Assembly: GCA_019352055.1 (NCBI GenBank)
Contig: JABBOB010000004.1
Coordinates: forward strand, 36,212-100,211
Direction of reading: 5' to 3'
Length of the DNA stretch: 64,000 bases
Source: Acidobacteriota bacterium
GTDB taxonomy: Bacteria > Actinomycetota > Actinomycetes > Actinomycetales > Microbacteriaceae
Positions 20,166 to 30,745 of the stretch are shown piece by piece (position 1 is the first letter of the stretch; every line of letters begins with the position of its first letter). The translations under genes were made by a program, and so were the position numbers. Below the pieces are notes generated by a model. It worked only from the letters and a program-made list of their open reading frames with translations. It was not told the DNA's origin and did no database searches.

Positions 20166-21973
20166 GCACCCTCATCGGCACCCGGGGCGAGGAGCGCCGG
20201 GACTTCACCCGGAGCGAGCAGAAGGAGCTCCGGCAGCGCTCGCTGCGGCTGCTCGGCAGCCTGCTCGCCCCGCTGCGCAGGCGGCTCGTCATCACGGCGC
20301 TCGTCGTGGTGGTCAGCACCGCGATGCAGGTCATCGGGCCGGCGATCATCGCCTACGGCATCGACTCCGGGCTGCCCTCGCTGCTGAAGGGACACGCGCT
20401 CCCGCTCACCGTCTCCGTCGTGGTCTACCTCGTCGCCGGCGTGCTGGCCGGGGTGCTGATCGCCGCCTACACGGTGCAGACCGCGCGGCTCAGCCAGGCG
20501 ATGCTGATCGATCTGCGCGAACGGGTGTTCGTCCAGACGCAGCGGCTCAGCCTCGAGTTCCACGAGCAGTACACGTCCGGCCGCATCATCTCGAGGCAGA
20601 CCAGCGACCTCGACTCGATCCGGGAACTGCTCGACGGGGGCATCAACGAGCTCGTGCAGAGCGTGCTCTACATGCTGTTCACGGCCGTCGCGCTCGTGCT
20701 GCTCGACGGGTGGAGCGGGTTGATCCTGTTCTGCTCGTTCGTCCCGCTCGCGGTCCTGATCCGCTGGTTCCAGCGCAGGAGCGCGGCGACGTTCCGCGAG
20801 TCCCGCGTCGCGTCGGCGAAGCTCATCGTGTTCTTCGTGGAGACGATGACCGGGATCCGCGCGGTGCAGGCCTTCCGGAAGGAGGCACGCAACCAGCGCG
20901 AGTACGGCGCGCTGACCGAGGACTACCGCTCGATCAACGCGCGCTCGATCCGACTCTTCGCGGTCATGGAGCCGGGGCTCACCCTCATCGGCAACCTCAC
21001 CGTCGCCGCGGTGCTGCTGTTCGGTGCGTTCCGGGTCATCGGCGGTGGTCTCGAGATCGGCGCGCTGCTGGCCGCCGTGCTGTACGCGCGGCGGTTCTTC
21101 GACCCGATGGAGGACATCGCCACCTTCTACAACGCCTACCAGTCGGCGGCCGCCGCCCTCGAGAAGATCTCGGGGGTGCTCGAGGAGAGCCCGACCGTGC
21201 CGGAGCCGGTGAAGCCGCAGCCCCTCGCGACCGGGGTCACCGGCGCGGTGCGGTTCGACGGCGTCCGGTTCGCCTACCGGCCGGATCGCGAGATCCTGCC
21301 CCGCTTCGACCTCGATGTGCCGGCGGGACAGACCATCGCGCTCGTGGGCTCGACGGGCGCGGGCAAGTCGACCCTCGCGAAGCTCATCGCCCGGTTCTAC
21401 GACCCCTCCGAGGGGCGCATCACCCTCGACGGCGTCGACCTCCGGGACCTGACGAACCAGGACCTGCACCGCGCCGTCGTGATGGTGACGCAGGAGGCCT
21501 ACCTGTTCTCGGGCTCGGTGGCCGACAACATCGAGCTCGGCAGGCCGGGCGCGACCCGGGCGGAGATCGAGGCCTCGGCGAAGGCGGTCGGCGCGGACGG
21601 GTTCATCCGATCGCTGCCCGACGGCTACGACACCGACGTGAACAAGCGCGGCGGTCGCGTGTCGGCCGGCCAGCGGCAGCTGATCTCGTTCGCCCGCGCG
21701 TTCCTCGCGGACCCCGAGGTGCTGATCCTCGACGAGGCGACCGCCTCGCTCGACATCCCGAGCGAACGGCTCGTGCAGGAGGCGCTGCAGACCCTGCTGG
21801 CCGACCGGACGGCGCTGATCATCGCCCACCGGCTGTCCACCGTCGCGATCGCCGACCGGGTGCTCGTGATGGAGCACGGCCGGATCGTCGAGGACGGCTC
21901 GCCCGCGGACCTCATCGCAGGCACCGGCCGGTTCGCCGCCCTCCATGCCGCCTGGCGCGACTCCCTCGTCTGA
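20162..21973 (+). CDS. ABC transporter ATP-binding/permease protein (half exporter 2)
   Basis: [23 protein letters not shown]... Walker [29 protein letters not shown] overlap with first half. Confidence 0.95.
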   Translation: MSTLIGTRGEERRDFTRSEQKELRQRSLRLLGSLLAPLRRRLVITALVVVVSTAMQVIGPAIIAYGIDSGLPSLLKGHALPLTVSVVVYLVAGVLAGVLIAAYTVQTARLSQAMLIDLRERVFVQTQRLSLEFHEQYTSGRIISRQTSDLDSIRELLDGGINELVQSVLYMLFTAVALVLLDGWSGLILFCSFVPLAVLIRWFQRRSAATFRESRVASAKLIVFFVETMTGIRAVQAFRKEARNQREYGALTEDYRSINARSIRLFAVMEPGLTLIGNLTVAAVLLFGAFRVIGGGLEIGALLAAVLYARRFFDPMEDIATFYNAYQSAAAALEKISGVLEESPTVPEPVKPQPLATGVTGAVRFDGVRFAYRPDREILPRFDLDVPAGQTIALVGSTGAGKSTLAKLIARFYDPSEGRITLDGVDLRDLTNQDLHRAVVMVTQEAYLFSGSVADNIELGRPGATRAEIEASAKAVGADGFIRSLPDGYDTDVNKRGGRVSAGQRQLISFARAFLADPEVLILDEATASLDIPSERLVQEALQTLLADRTALIIAHRLSTVAIADRVLVMEHGRIVEDGSPADLIAGTGRFAALHAAWRDSLV

Positions 21974-21977
21974 GCTC

Positions 21978-22086
21978 GAGCACGTCAGCAGGAATCCCCG
22001 AGCGCTTCAGCAGGAAGAATCCACTTCAGCAGGAGGATCTCGGCGATTCCTTCCTGCTGTTGCGAAAAAGTCCTGCTGTCGTGCTC
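21978..22086. repeat. nested inverted/direct repeat of CAGCAGGA in intergenic region
   Basis: CAGCAGGA three times direct and TCCTGCTG twice; outer arms GAGCACGTCAGCAGGA / TCCTGCTGTCGTGCTC. Confidence 0.7.
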
Positions 22087-22088
22087 GG

Positions 22089-22412
22089 TCAGTCCGGGTG
22101 GTGCGTGGCCTGCCGCAGGTCGATGCGGTAGCCCGCCTCCGTCGTCGCGGGGAGGAGGGGTGTGCCCTCGGCCTCGTAGTGGCGGCGCGCCTCCGCCTCC
22201 AGTCCGTGCGGCGGATGGCCGCCCGCCCGGACCACGCGCCACCAGGGCAGCCCGGACCCGTGGTATCGCATGACCATCCCGACCGCGCGCGCGCCGGGGT
22301 GGCCGAACGTCCACGCGACGTCGCCGTAGGTCATCGCACGCCCGGGCGGGATCGCGGAGACGACGGCGATGACCGCGTCGGTGTAGTCGCCGCCCGAGTC
22401 GAACACCGCCAT
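22089..22412 (-). CDS. MGMT-family alkyltransferase-like (ATL) protein
   Basis: MAVFDSGGDYTDAVIAVVSAIPPGRAMTYGDVAWTFGHPGARAVG...GLPWWRVVRAGG (W in place of the catalytic Cys of PCHR). Confidence 0.85.
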   Translation of the reverse strand: MAVFDSGGDYTDAVIAVVSAIPPGRAMTYGDVAWTFGHPGARAVGMVMRYHGSGLPWWRVVRAGGHPPHGLEAEARRHYEAEGTPLLPATTEAGYRIDLRQATHHPD

Positions 22413-22957
22413 CAGCGGAGCTGCTTGGCCATGGCGACGCCGACCGTCGTCCGACCGATCCTCCGGAACCCCATCCGGAGGGAGAGACGCATCGCGGGGC
22501 CATCGCCGTCGTGGGTCTGCAGCACGGTGACGGGCTCGGGCCGGTCCTCCAGGACCGCCTCGAGGAGTCCCGCGCCGATGCCTCGCCCATGCGCGCACGG
22601 ATGCACGGCGAGCTCCACGAGCTCGGACACCGTCCCCGGGACGTCGACCAGCTCGGCGACCCAGTCGAGACGGGGGTGGGCCGTCACGCCGTAGGCGAAT
22701 CCGACGACACTCTCTCCGTCGCGGGCGATCGCCAGCACGAAGCCGTCGCGCTGCGCGTGCCGCGGCGCGCCACGCAGCAGATCGGTCGCATCGGGCTCCG
22801 AGTACGGAGGCTCCGCGAACGCTGCGGCGTGGACAGGAGCGATCGCCTCGAGGTCGAGCGTCTCCGGCCCGCCGATGGAGATCCGGGCGACTTCGGCCGG
22901 TCCGGGCGGGAGAAGGCGCCCGGATGGGCCGGAAGCGCCCGGAGGCTCGGGGGTCAC
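22412..22957 (-). CDS. GNAT acetyltransferase
   Basis: ELVELAVHPCAHGRGIGAGLLEAVLED; GTG start overlapping upstream gene stop. Confidence 0.8.
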   Translation of the reverse strand: MTPEPPGASGPSGRLLPPGPAEVARISIGGPETLDLEAIAPVHAAAFAEPPYSEPDATDLLRGAPRHAQRDGFVLAIARDGESVVGFAYGVTAHPRLDWVAELVDVPGTVSELVELAVHPCAHGRGIGAGLLEAVLEDRPEPVTVLQTHDGDGPAMRLSLRMGFRRIGRTTVGVAMAKQLR

Positions 22958-23406
22958 AGCTCGAGCGCGCCGATGACCTCGCCGAAGCGCGTCTCGCCCT
23001 CCGGCCGGAAGCCGACGTGCAGGAAGAAGTCCTCGGGGCCCGCGTCGCCGCGCTCCCAGATCACCGTGAGCCGGGCGAAGCCCCGCGAGCGGGCCTCGTC
23101 CGCGAGGCCGTGCACGGCGAACCGGCCGACGCCGCGGCCCTGCGCGCTCGCCTTCACGTTGATCTGCCAGATGCAGCAGCGGAACTCGGGACGGGTCTCG
23201 TGCTCGTCGAAGCTGCCCTTGATGAAGCCGACGACCTCGTCGCCGTCGAGCACCACGCGTGGCCACGCCGCCTCGGGGTCGACGGTCTGCTCCGCCTCCG
23301 CGTGCGAGACGGGAACGGCGTACTGCTCCTGGCCCGGTTTCAGGGTCAGCGAGTTGGCCGCCACCACGGTGGTCGCAGACAGGGGTTCGAGGTGGAGGTC
23401 CGCCAC
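22954..23406 (-). CDS. GNAT acetyltransferase
   Basis: MADLHLEPLSATTVVAANSLTLKPGQEQYAVPVS...; leaderless GTG at 23406 preferred over the track start at 23412. Confidence 0.85.
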   Translation of the reverse strand: MADLHLEPLSATTVVAANSLTLKPGQEQYAVPVSHAEAEQTVDPEAAWPRVVLDGDEVVGFIKGSFDEHETRPEFRCCIWQINVKASAQGRGVGRFAVHGLADEARSRGFARLTVIWERGDAGPEDFFLHVGFRPEGETRFGEVIGALEL

Positions 23407-23540
23407 GGCCACACAGTAGCGAGCGGCGAGCGCTCCGGCAGCACCGGTTCGTCATGAGGATTCGCCGAGCACCGCCTCGATAGGGTGTTCGGCGGTGTGC
23501 GCGCGACGCACCCCGGAGACGAAGAGGCAGGAGCGGCCCG

Positions 23541-24758
23541 TTGGCTACGAAGATCAAGGTCGAAGGCACGGTCGTCGAACTCGACGGCGACGAGATGACG
23601 CGGATCATCTGGCAGTCCATCAAGGACACGCTGATCCACCCGTACCTCGACGTGAACCTCGAGTACTACGACCTCGGTATCGAGAAGCGCGACGAGACCG
23701 ACGACCAGATCACGATCGATGCGGCGAACGCGATCAAGAAGCACGGCGTCGGCGTCAAGTGCGCCACGATCACGCCCGACGAGGCGCGCGTCGCCGAGTT
23801 CGGCCTGAAGAAGATGTGGCGCAGCCCGAACGGTACGATCCGCAACATCCTCGGCGGCGTGATCTTCCGCGAGCCGATCGTGATCTCGAACATCCCGCGC
23901 CTGGTGCCCGGCTGGAACAAGCCGATCATCATCGGCCGTCACGCGTTCGGCGACCAGTACCGCGCCACGGACTTCCGGTTCGAGGGCAAGGGGACGCTGA
24001 CGATCAGCTTCCAGCCGGAGGACGGCTCGGAGGCGCAGTCGTTCGAGGTCTTCCAGAGCCCGGGCAGCGGCGTCGCGATGGCGATGTACAACCTCGACGA
24101 CTCCATCCGGGACTTCGCCCGCGCCTCCCTCAACTACGGCCTGTCCCGCAGCTACCCGGTCTACCTCTCCACGAAGAACACGATCCTCAAGGCCTACGAC
24201 GGCCGCTTCAAGGACCTGTTCCAGGAGGTCTACGACACCGAGTACAAGGAGCGGTTCGAGGCCGCCGGTCTCACCTACGAGCACCGTCTGATCGACGACA
24301 TGGTGGCTTCCGCGCTGAAGTGGGAGGGCGGCTACGTCTGGGCCTGCAAGAACTACGACGGCGACGTGCAGTCCGACACCGTCGCGCAGGGCTTCGGCTC
24401 CCTGGGCCTCATGACGAGCGTCCTGACCACCCCGGACGGCAAGGTCGTGGAGGCCGAGGCCGCCCACGGCACCGTCACCCGCCACTACCGCCAGCACCAG
24501 GCGGGCAAGCCCACGTCCACGAACCCGATCGCGTCGATCTACGCCTGGACCCGCGGGCTGAACCACCGCGGCGTCCTGGACGGCAACCAGGCCCTGATCG
24601 ACTTCGCGGACACGCTCGAGGACGTCGTCGTGAAGACCGTCGAGGGCGGCGCGATGACCAAGGACCTCGCACTCCTCGTCGGCCCGGACCAGCCGTGGCA
24701 GACGACCGAGGAGTTCCTGGCCTCGATCACCGAGAACCTCCGTACCCGGCTCGGTTGA
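23541..24758 (+). CDS. icd: NADP-dependent isocitrate dehydrogenase
   Basis: [58 protein letters not shown]; monomer length and sequence of eukaryote-type IDH. Confidence 0.96.
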   Translation: MATKIKVEGTVVELDGDEMTRIIWQSIKDTLIHPYLDVNLEYYDLGIEKRDETDDQITIDAANAIKKHGVGVKCATITPDEARVAEFGLKKMWRSPNGTIRNILGGVIFREPIVISNIPRLVPGWNKPIIIGRHAFGDQYRATDFRFEGKGTLTISFQPEDGSEAQSFEVFQSPGSGVAMAMYNLDDSIRDFARASLNYGLSRSYPVYLSTKNTILKAYDGRFKDLFQEVYDTEYKERFEAAGLTYEHRLIDDMVASALKWEGGYVWACKNYDGDVQSDTVAQGFGSLGLMTSVLTTPDGKVVEAEAAHGTVTRHYRQHQAGKPTSTNPIASIYAWTRGLNHRGVLDGNQALIDFADTLEDVVVKTVEGGAMTKDLALLVGPDQPWQTTEEFLASITENLRTRLG

Positions 24759-24764
24759 GCGCAC

Positions 24765-25076
24765 ATGGGGGCACTCGTCTACGCAGGGAGCACCACCATC
24801 CCGGTGGAGGATCGCGCCCTCGCCCATCTGCAGCTCGTGATCTACGCGAAGCTGCGCGCGCATGAGTCGTTCGCGTTCAACTGGCGGGACGAGCCGGGTG
24901 TCGGGGACGGGCACGGCTCCATCTGGATCTCCCCGGGCGTCGCGATCCAGTTCAAGTACGCGGGCAGCAGGGACCCGTCGGTGAACCGCGAGTGGCTGCG
25001 GCTGCTCCGAGAGCTGGCCAACCAGCCCACGGGGCTCCGGGTCGTTCCGGAGCCGGCGGCGAACGGTGCCTCGTGA
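24765..25076 (+). CDS. conserved hypothetical small protein
   Basis: MGALVYAGSTTIPVEDRALAHLQLVIYAKLRAHESFAFNWRDEPG..., coupled to next gene by GTGA overlap. Confidence 0.75.
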   Translation: MGALVYAGSTTIPVEDRALAHLQLVIYAKLRAHESFAFNWRDEPGVGDGHGSIWISPGVAIQFKYAGSRDPSVNREWLRLLRELANQPTGLRVVPEPAANGAS

Positions 25077-25408
25077 GGCGGATCTCCTACGCCGAGACGG
25101 TGCTCGGTACCGATGAGCGCCTCGGCGACCTCCTGCTCGAGTACGCGGCGCTGCTCGCCAGGACGAGTTCCGCGGACACCGTCATCCTGCCGTGCCGCGT
25201 CGGTGCGGGCGAGGTCGAGGCCGTCTCGATCCTGGTCGGTCCCGCGAGCCAGATCGCGGCGTGGAGCGACGACGAGCCGTTCGGCGTGGACGTCAGCGCG
25301 GCGGTGGCCGACCTCGAGCGCCGGATCGCGGTCGCCGGCGGCACCCCCAGGACGGCGCCGGGGTCGATCGGCCCCGGGGCGCTCGACGACTTCGACGAGC
25401 TGGCGTAG
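25073..25408 (+). CDS. hypothetical protein
   Basis: GTG start overlapping previous stop; MRRISYAETVLGTDERLGDLLLEYAALL... Confidence 0.7.
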   Translation: MRRISYAETVLGTDERLGDLLLEYAALLARTSSADTVILPCRVGAGEVEAVSILVGPASQIAAWSDDEPFGVDVSAAVADLERRIAVAGGTPRTAPGSIGPGALDDFDELA

Positions 25409-25412
25409 CCGG

Positions 25413-26273
25413 TCAGCGGAAGACGATGGTGCGGCGGCCGTCGATCAGCACCCGGTGCTCGGCGAACCAGCGCACCGCCTGCGTCAGCGTGCGGCTCTCC
25501 TCGTCCTGACCGATCGCGACGAGCTCCTTCGCGTTCCTCGAGTGGTCGACCCGGATCACGTTCTGCTCGATGATCGGACCCTCGTCCAGGTCGGCTGTGA
25601 CGAAGTGGGCGGTCGCGCCGATCAGCTTCACGCCGCGCGCGTGCGCCTGCCTGTAGGGGTTGGCGCCCTTGAACCCCGGCAGGAACGAGTGATGGATGTT
25701 GATCGCGCGGCCGGCGAGCCGCTCGCACAGCGCCGGTGACAGGATCTGCATGTAGCGCGCCAGAACCACGAGCTCGATGTCGTGCTCCTCCACAGCGGCG
25801 ACGACGCGCTCCTCGAACAGCGCCCTGCTCGTGGGGGAGTCGACGGCGCGGTGCTCGAACGGCACCCCGTAGAACCCGGCGAGTCCTTCGAGCTCGGCGT
25901 GGTTGCCGAGCACCAGCGGGATCTCCACCGGCAGCTGGCCGGAGTGCTGTCGGAACAGCAGGTCGTTGAGGCAGTGACCCGCGGTCGACACGAGCACGAG
26001 CGTGCGCACCCGGCGCCCGACCCGGTCGAGGCGCCACGCGGCGTCGAAGCGGGCCGCCACCGGACCGAGGTGCGCGGCGAACTGCTGCGCGGTCGACGGC
26101 GACTCGACCTGCAGCCGCAGGAAGAACCGGCCGGTGTCGTCGCTCGAGAACTGCTGGCTCTCGGTGATGTTGCCGGCGGCGGCGACGATGGCCCCGGAGA
26201 CGGCGTGCACGATGCCGGGGCGGTCGGGGCAGACGAACGTCAGGACCCAGTGGGCGTCGGGAGCGTCCGTCAC
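25413..26273 (-). CDS. purU: formyltetrahydrofolate deformylase
   Basis: ACT domain (WVLTFVCPDRPGIVHAVSGAI) plus formyltransferase fold (INIHHSFLPGFKGANPY); leaderless GTG. Confidence 0.96.
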   Translation of the reverse strand: MTDAPDAHWVLTFVCPDRPGIVHAVSGAIVAAAGNITESQQFSSDDTGRFFLRLQVESPSTAQQFAAHLGPVAARFDAAWRLDRVGRRVRTLVLVSTAGHCLNDLLFRQHSGQLPVEIPLVLGNHAELEGLAGFYGVPFEHRAVDSPTSRALFEERVVAAVEEHDIELVVLARYMQILSPALCERLAGRAINIHHSFLPGFKGANPYRQAHARGVKLIGATAHFVTADLDEGPIIEQNVIRVDHSRNAKELVAIGQDEESRTLTQAVRWFAEHRVLIDGRRTIVFR

Positions 26274-26400
26274 GGCTTCACGATAGCGACGACGCGGGGT
26301 CCCGGCCCCCGGTGGACGCCCGGTGAATCGTGCGACTCCGCGCGAGACGCTCGGGCTTCTCGCTTATGGTGAAGCGGTTTTCGGCAGGACGGAAGGCGCC

Positions 26401-27384
26401 ATGACGGACGGAATCACCTTGGACTCCCGTGGAGCCGAAGCGGTGCGCGACGCGGCCGAGGAGGTCATCGCCGCCGTCGGCACGGTGATCGACGGCAAGG
26501 ACGAGGTCATCCGTTCCGCGTTCGCCGTGATGCTCGCCGGCGGCCACCTCCTGATCGAGGACGTGCCCGGCGTCGGCAAGACGATGCTGGCGAAGGCGCT
26601 GGCCCGGGCGACGGGCGGCACGATCAGCCGGATCCAGTTCACCCCCGATCTGCTGCCGTCGGACGTGACCGGTGCGTCCGTGTTCGACCAGTCCGCCGCG
26701 CGGTTCGAGTTCAAGCCGGGTGCCGTGTTCGCGAACGTCGTCATCGGCGACGAGATCAACCGCGCCTCCCCGAAGACGCAGGCCGCGCTGCTGGAGTGCA
26801 TGGAGGAGGGGCAGGTGACGGTCGACGGGGCGAGCTGGCCGCTGCCGGATCCCTTCCTGGTCGTCGCGACCCAGAACCCGGTCGACATGGAGGGGACCTA
26901 CGTGCTCCCCGAGGCGCAGCGCGACCGGTTCATGGCCCGCATCTCGATGGGCTACCCCGATGAGGGCGCCGAGCGCGACATGCTCCGCTCCCACGGCCGG
27001 GCGGACCCGATCGACCGGCTCACGTCGGTGCTGCCGGCAGGCGGCCTGGCGGATCTGGCCCTGCAGGCGCGGGACGTGTACGTCTCCCCGGCGGTCGAGA
27101 CGTACGTGCTGCGCATCGTCGGTGCGACGCGGAACCACGCCGAGATCCGGCTCGGCGCGAGTCCCCGCGCGAGCCTGCACCTGCTGCGTGCGGCGAAGGC
27201 GACGGCGCTGATCGACGGCCGCGACTTCGTCCTGCCCGACGACATCGACGCGCTCGCCGTCGACGTGCTCGCGCACCGGCTCGTGCTGCGCCGGACCGGC
27301 GTCGACGCCCGGGAGGGGCAGGCGGCCGCCGCGGTCCGTGTGGTCCGCCAGGTCGTCGCCGCGACCCCCGTCCCGCTGCAGTAG
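26401..27384 (+). CDS. MoxR-family AAA+ ATPase
   Basis: LLIEDVPGVGKTMLAKALARATGG...ATQNPVDMEGTYVLPEAQRDRFM. Confidence 0.95.
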   Translation: MTDGITLDSRGAEAVRDAAEEVIAAVGTVIDGKDEVIRSAFAVMLAGGHLLIEDVPGVGKTMLAKALARATGGTISRIQFTPDLLPSDVTGASVFDQSAARFEFKPGAVFANVVIGDEINRASPKTQAALLECMEEGQVTVDGASWPLPDPFLVVATQNPVDMEGTYVLPEAQRDRFMARISMGYPDEGAERDMLRSHGRADPIDRLTSVLPAGGLADLALQARDVYVSPAVETYVLRIVGATRNHAEIRLGASPRASLHLLRAAKATALIDGRDFVLPDDIDALAVDVLAHRLVLRRTGVDAREGQAAAAVRVVRQVVAATPVPLQ

Positions 27385-28551
27385 GTGGCTCTCGGGACCG
27401 AGTCGCTCGCGGGGCTCAAGACGGTGCGGCTGACGGCGCGGGGCGGGGTGTTCCTCGGCGCCGGCTTCGTCGGGCTGGTCGTCGCCTACGCGGCGGGCTG
27501 GCCGGCGCTGCTGGCCGTGTCCCTGTTCCTGCTCGGCGCAGTGGTGGCGGGCATGGTGGCCGTGGTCGTCTCGCCCGCCTCCCTCGTCGTCGAGCGGCGC
27601 ATCGAGCCGCGGATCGTCGAGCAGCGCCGTCCCGTCCATGTGCGCCTCACCGCTCGCGGCTCCGCCCCGGGTGCGCTCGAGTGGAGCGAGGACCTGCCGC
27701 GGTCCGTCGTCGTCACCGGGCTCGCCGAGGGGGTGCTGCCGGCGGTGCGCGCGGATCGGCCCTCGCAGCTGATCGACTACTCGTTCTCGGCGCGCACCCG
27801 AGGCGCCGTGCCGATCGGGCCGCTGCGCATCGCCCGCACCGACCCGCTCGGGCTCGCGACGACGCGGCGGCGCGTCGGCGGGGTGGACCGGGTGGTCGTG
27901 CTCCCGGGCATCCATCCGGTGGAGCTGCCCTACGCGGTGCGCCGGAACGATCCGGACACGGGTGCCAGCACGGTGTTCGGCGCCGTCGGCGACCAGCTCG
28001 ACATCGTGGCTCGCGGCTACCGCGCCGGCGACCCGATGCGGTCGGTGGACTGGCGCGCCACCGCCCGGCGCGGCGAGCTGATGGTGCGCACGGAGACCGC
28101 GGCGACCACGGCCGCCACCGGCCTCCTCCTCGACGTGCGGCAGGAGGCCTGGCGGGACGCGGCCGCCTTCGAATGGGCGGTCGACTACGCGGCCTCGCTG
28201 CTGGCCGCGCTCGACGAACGGCACGCGTCGGTGCGGCTCGCCGCCGGCCAGGTGTCGGTCGGCGACGCGGTCGACGGCCTCGTGGCGCTCGCCACGGTGC
28301 AGCCGATCGCGGGAGCACCCGACCCGCACACCCTCCTCCGCGAGCTCGCCACGGTCGACGTGCAGGTCGTCCACGTCATCACCGGGCCCGGGGCCGCTGC
28401 CGAGGTGAGCACCCTTCCGGCGCTGCCGACCGGGGCGCTCGGGATCGTCTCCGTCGTCGCGAGACGGACCGTCGCGCTCGACCCGCCTCTCGGCTGGCAG
28501 GTCGTGCAGCGCGACTCCTCCGGACCCGTCGGTGCGGTGCGCGATGCCTGA
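27385..28551 (+). CDS. DUF58 domain protein
   Basis: DPLGLATTRRRVGG...VDWRATARRGELMVR; between MoxR and transglutaminase genes. Confidence 0.9.
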   Translation: MALGTESLAGLKTVRLTARGGVFLGAGFVGLVVAYAAGWPALLAVSLFLLGAVVAGMVAVVVSPASLVVERRIEPRIVEQRRPVHVRLTARGSAPGALEWSEDLPRSVVVTGLAEGVLPAVRADRPSQLIDYSFSARTRGAVPIGPLRIARTDPLGLATTRRRVGGVDRVVVLPGIHPVELPYAVRRNDPDTGASTVFGAVGDQLDIVARGYRAGDPMRSVDWRATARRGELMVRTETAATTAATGLLLDVRQEAWRDAAAFEWAVDYAASLLAALDERHASVRLAAGQVSVGDAVDGLVALATVQPIAGAPDPHTLLRELATVDVQVVHVITGPGAAAEVSTLPALPTGALGIVSVVARRTVALDPPLGWQVVQRDSSGPVGAVRDA

Positions 28552-30745
28552 GCGGTCCGGAGGGCGAGGCGCGGTCACCGCGGTCACCGGTGTCGCCGTG
28601 CTGGTCGCCGCGCTGTCGCTGATGCCCGTCGTGAACGGCGCGCTCTGGTGGATCGAGTCCTGCGTCACCGTGATCGTCGCCCTGTCGTCGGTCGGCGGCT
28701 CCCGCCGGATCGGGCTGCCCTCCGCGGCTGCGGCGCTCGTCGGCCTGGCGACCGTGCCGATCGTCGCGGCACTGATCGTGTCCGGGTCCTCGGCCGCCAC
28801 CGGATCGTCCGCGAGCGCGGCCGCGGCGGTCATGGACGCCTTCACCGCCGCGTTCCGGCAGATCTACCTGGACGCCGTCCCGGCGCAGGGCACCGCCGAG
28901 CTGGCGCTGCTGATCGCGGTGGGAGCTGCGGTCGTCGCGGTCGTCGCCGACTTCGTGACCGTCGGCCTGCGTGCCCCCGTCGCCGGGACCCTCGTCGTCA
29001 TCGCCGTCGCGATCGTGCCGGGCAAGGCGTTCGCCACCGGTACGAACGGTCTGCTGCTGCTCGCCGTCGCGGCGTCGGCGCTCGCCGTGATCGCGGTCGA
29101 CCGTCGACGGCGCGGCCGCCCGCCCCGGGTCGCGGGCCTCGCGGCGGCCGGCGCGATCGCCGTCGTCGTCGCGCTGCTCGCACAGGTGATCCTGCCGACC
29201 CCGTACGCCTCGCAGGCGGCGAGTGCGGGTGCGCCGATCATCGATGCGGGCGCGAACCCGCTGCTGCGTCTCGGGCAGGATCTGCGCCGCGGCGCGACCA
29301 CGCCGGTGCTCACCTACACGGGCGGGGGCGGGCAGCCGGTGTACCTGCGCCTCGCCGTGCTGGAGGACTTCCAGGGCGACACCTGGGCGCCGAACCCACC
29401 GGACGGGAACGTGCTCGGCTCCGGTGCCGCGCCGCAGGCACCGGGCGTCGCGCAGTCCGCGGACACGACGACGACGTCGACGACGATCACCCCCGCCTCC
29501 GACAGCGCGATCGGCGACCGCCTGCCGCTGCCCTATCCCGCCGTGTCCGTGCAGGGCGTCGATGGACGGTTCCAGTGGGAGGACAAAGGGCTGACACTCG
29601 CGCGCTCCGGCGGCGGTGCGGTCGGGACCTACACGGCACGCGCCGTGACGGTCGCCGCGACCCCCGCCGAGCTGCGCGCCGCCTCCGTCTCCGTGCCCTC
29701 GGGCGACGAGCAGTCGTTGAGCCTGCCCGCCGCCGTGCCGTCGATCATCCGCAGGACCGCGGACCGGTGGGTCGCGGCCGCGCGCACCCCCTACGACATG
29801 GCGCTCGCGATCCAGAACCAGCTGCGCGACGGCGCCTTCTCCTACGACGAGAGCACCCCTGCGGCGCAGGGGTACGACGGCGACGGCCTCGGTGTCATCG
29901 CGACCTTCCTGAAGGTCAAGGCCGGGTACTGCATCCACTTCGCATCCACGATGGCCGTGATGGCTCGGCTCGAGGGCATCCCCGCGCGCATCGTCGTCGG
30001 CTACCAGCCGGGGACGGTCCAGCCGGGCAGCCGCGCTCGGGTCGTCACGAGCGACGACCTCCATGCCTGGCCGGAACTGTACTTCGACGGTATCGGCTGG
30101 GTCCGCTTCGAGCCCACCCCGGGGCGGGGCAGCGTACCGACGTACGCACCGCTCCCGTCCACCGCCGTGACCTCGGCACCGACCAAGGCGCCCTCGGCGG
30201 CGGCGGCCGCCGCGACGCCGACCCCGACCGACTCCGCCGCTGCCGGACCCGTCCACCGCACGGGCGCGGGCGTCGCCATCGGGCCGGTGCTGCAGGGGGG
30301 CGGCGTCGCGCTGCTGGTCCTGCTGCTGCTGGCGCTGCCCGGCCTGCTCCGAGCGGGGCTGCGGCGACGGCGGCTCGCTCGCCTGTCGAGGGACGGCCCG
30401 GACGCCGCCTGGCGCGAGATCCTCGACACGGCGCTCGACCTCGGCCTGGAGACGGGGAGGGGCCTGAGCCCGCGCGGCATCGAGGCCGTCGTCGCCGAGC
30501 AGGTCGGGCGGTCGGCCGAGGTCCGCGCGTCCCTCGCGCGGCTCCGCGGGGCCTACGAGCGGCAGGCCTACTCCCGGGACACCGCGCAAGCGAGCGCCGC
30601 GGACGTGCAGGTGGTGACCCGGGCGCTGCAGGCCCGTGCCACGCCGTCCGGACGTGTCCTCGCGGCCGTGGCGCCGCGCTCGCTCGTCGGTACACTGGGC
30701 ACGCCGCGACTGGCGTTCGGGTGGTCACCACCGGGAAGCGGCTGA
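28544..30745 (+). CDS. transglutaminase-like (TgpA-type) membrane protein
   Basis: N-terminal TM helices; KAGYCIHFASTMAVMARLEGIPARIVVGYQPG...DLHAWPELYFDGIGW. Confidence 0.93.
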   Translation: MPERSGGRGAVTAVTGVAVLVAALSLMPVVNGALWWIESCVTVIVALSSVGGSRRIGLPSAAAALVGLATVPIVAALIVSGSSAATGSSASAAAAVMDAFTAAFRQIYLDAVPAQGTAELALLIAVGAAVVAVVADFVTVGLRAPVAGTLVVIAVAIVPGKAFATGTNGLLLLAVAASALAVIAVDRRRRGRPPRVAGLAAAGAIAVVVALLAQVILPTPYASQAASAGAPIIDAGANPLLRLGQDLRRGATTPVLTYTGGGGQPVYLRLAVLEDFQGDTWAPNPPDGNVLGSGAAPQAPGVAQSADTTTTSTTITPASDSAIGDRLPLPYPAVSVQGVDGRFQWEDKGLTLARSGGGAVGTYTARAVTVAATPAELRAASVSVPSGDEQSLSLPAAVPSIIRRTADRWVAAARTPYDMALAIQNQLRDGAFSYDESTPAAQGYDGDGLGVIATFLKVKAGYCIHFASTMAVMARLEGIPARIVVGYQPGTVQPGSRARVVTSDDLHAWPELYFDGIGWVRFEPTPGRGSVPTYAPLPSTAVTSAPTKAPSAAAAAATPTPTDSAAAGPVHRTGAGVAIGPVLQGGGVALLVLLLLALPGLLRAGLRRRRLARLSRDGPDAAWREILDTALDLGLETGRGLSPRGIEAVVAEQVGRSAEVRASLARLRGAYERQAYSRDTAQASAADVQVVTRALQARATPSGRVLAAVAPRSLVGTLGTPRLAFGWSPPGSG

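Noticed and set aside
22089-22412. Functional O6-methylguanine-DNA methyltransferase
   Set aside because: The PCHR active-site Cys is replaced (PWWR), indicating an alkyltransferase-like protein instead.
26278-28845. 855-aa antisense ORF opposite moxR/DUF58
   Set aside because: No recognisable domain, low-complexity composition, opposite well-defined genes.
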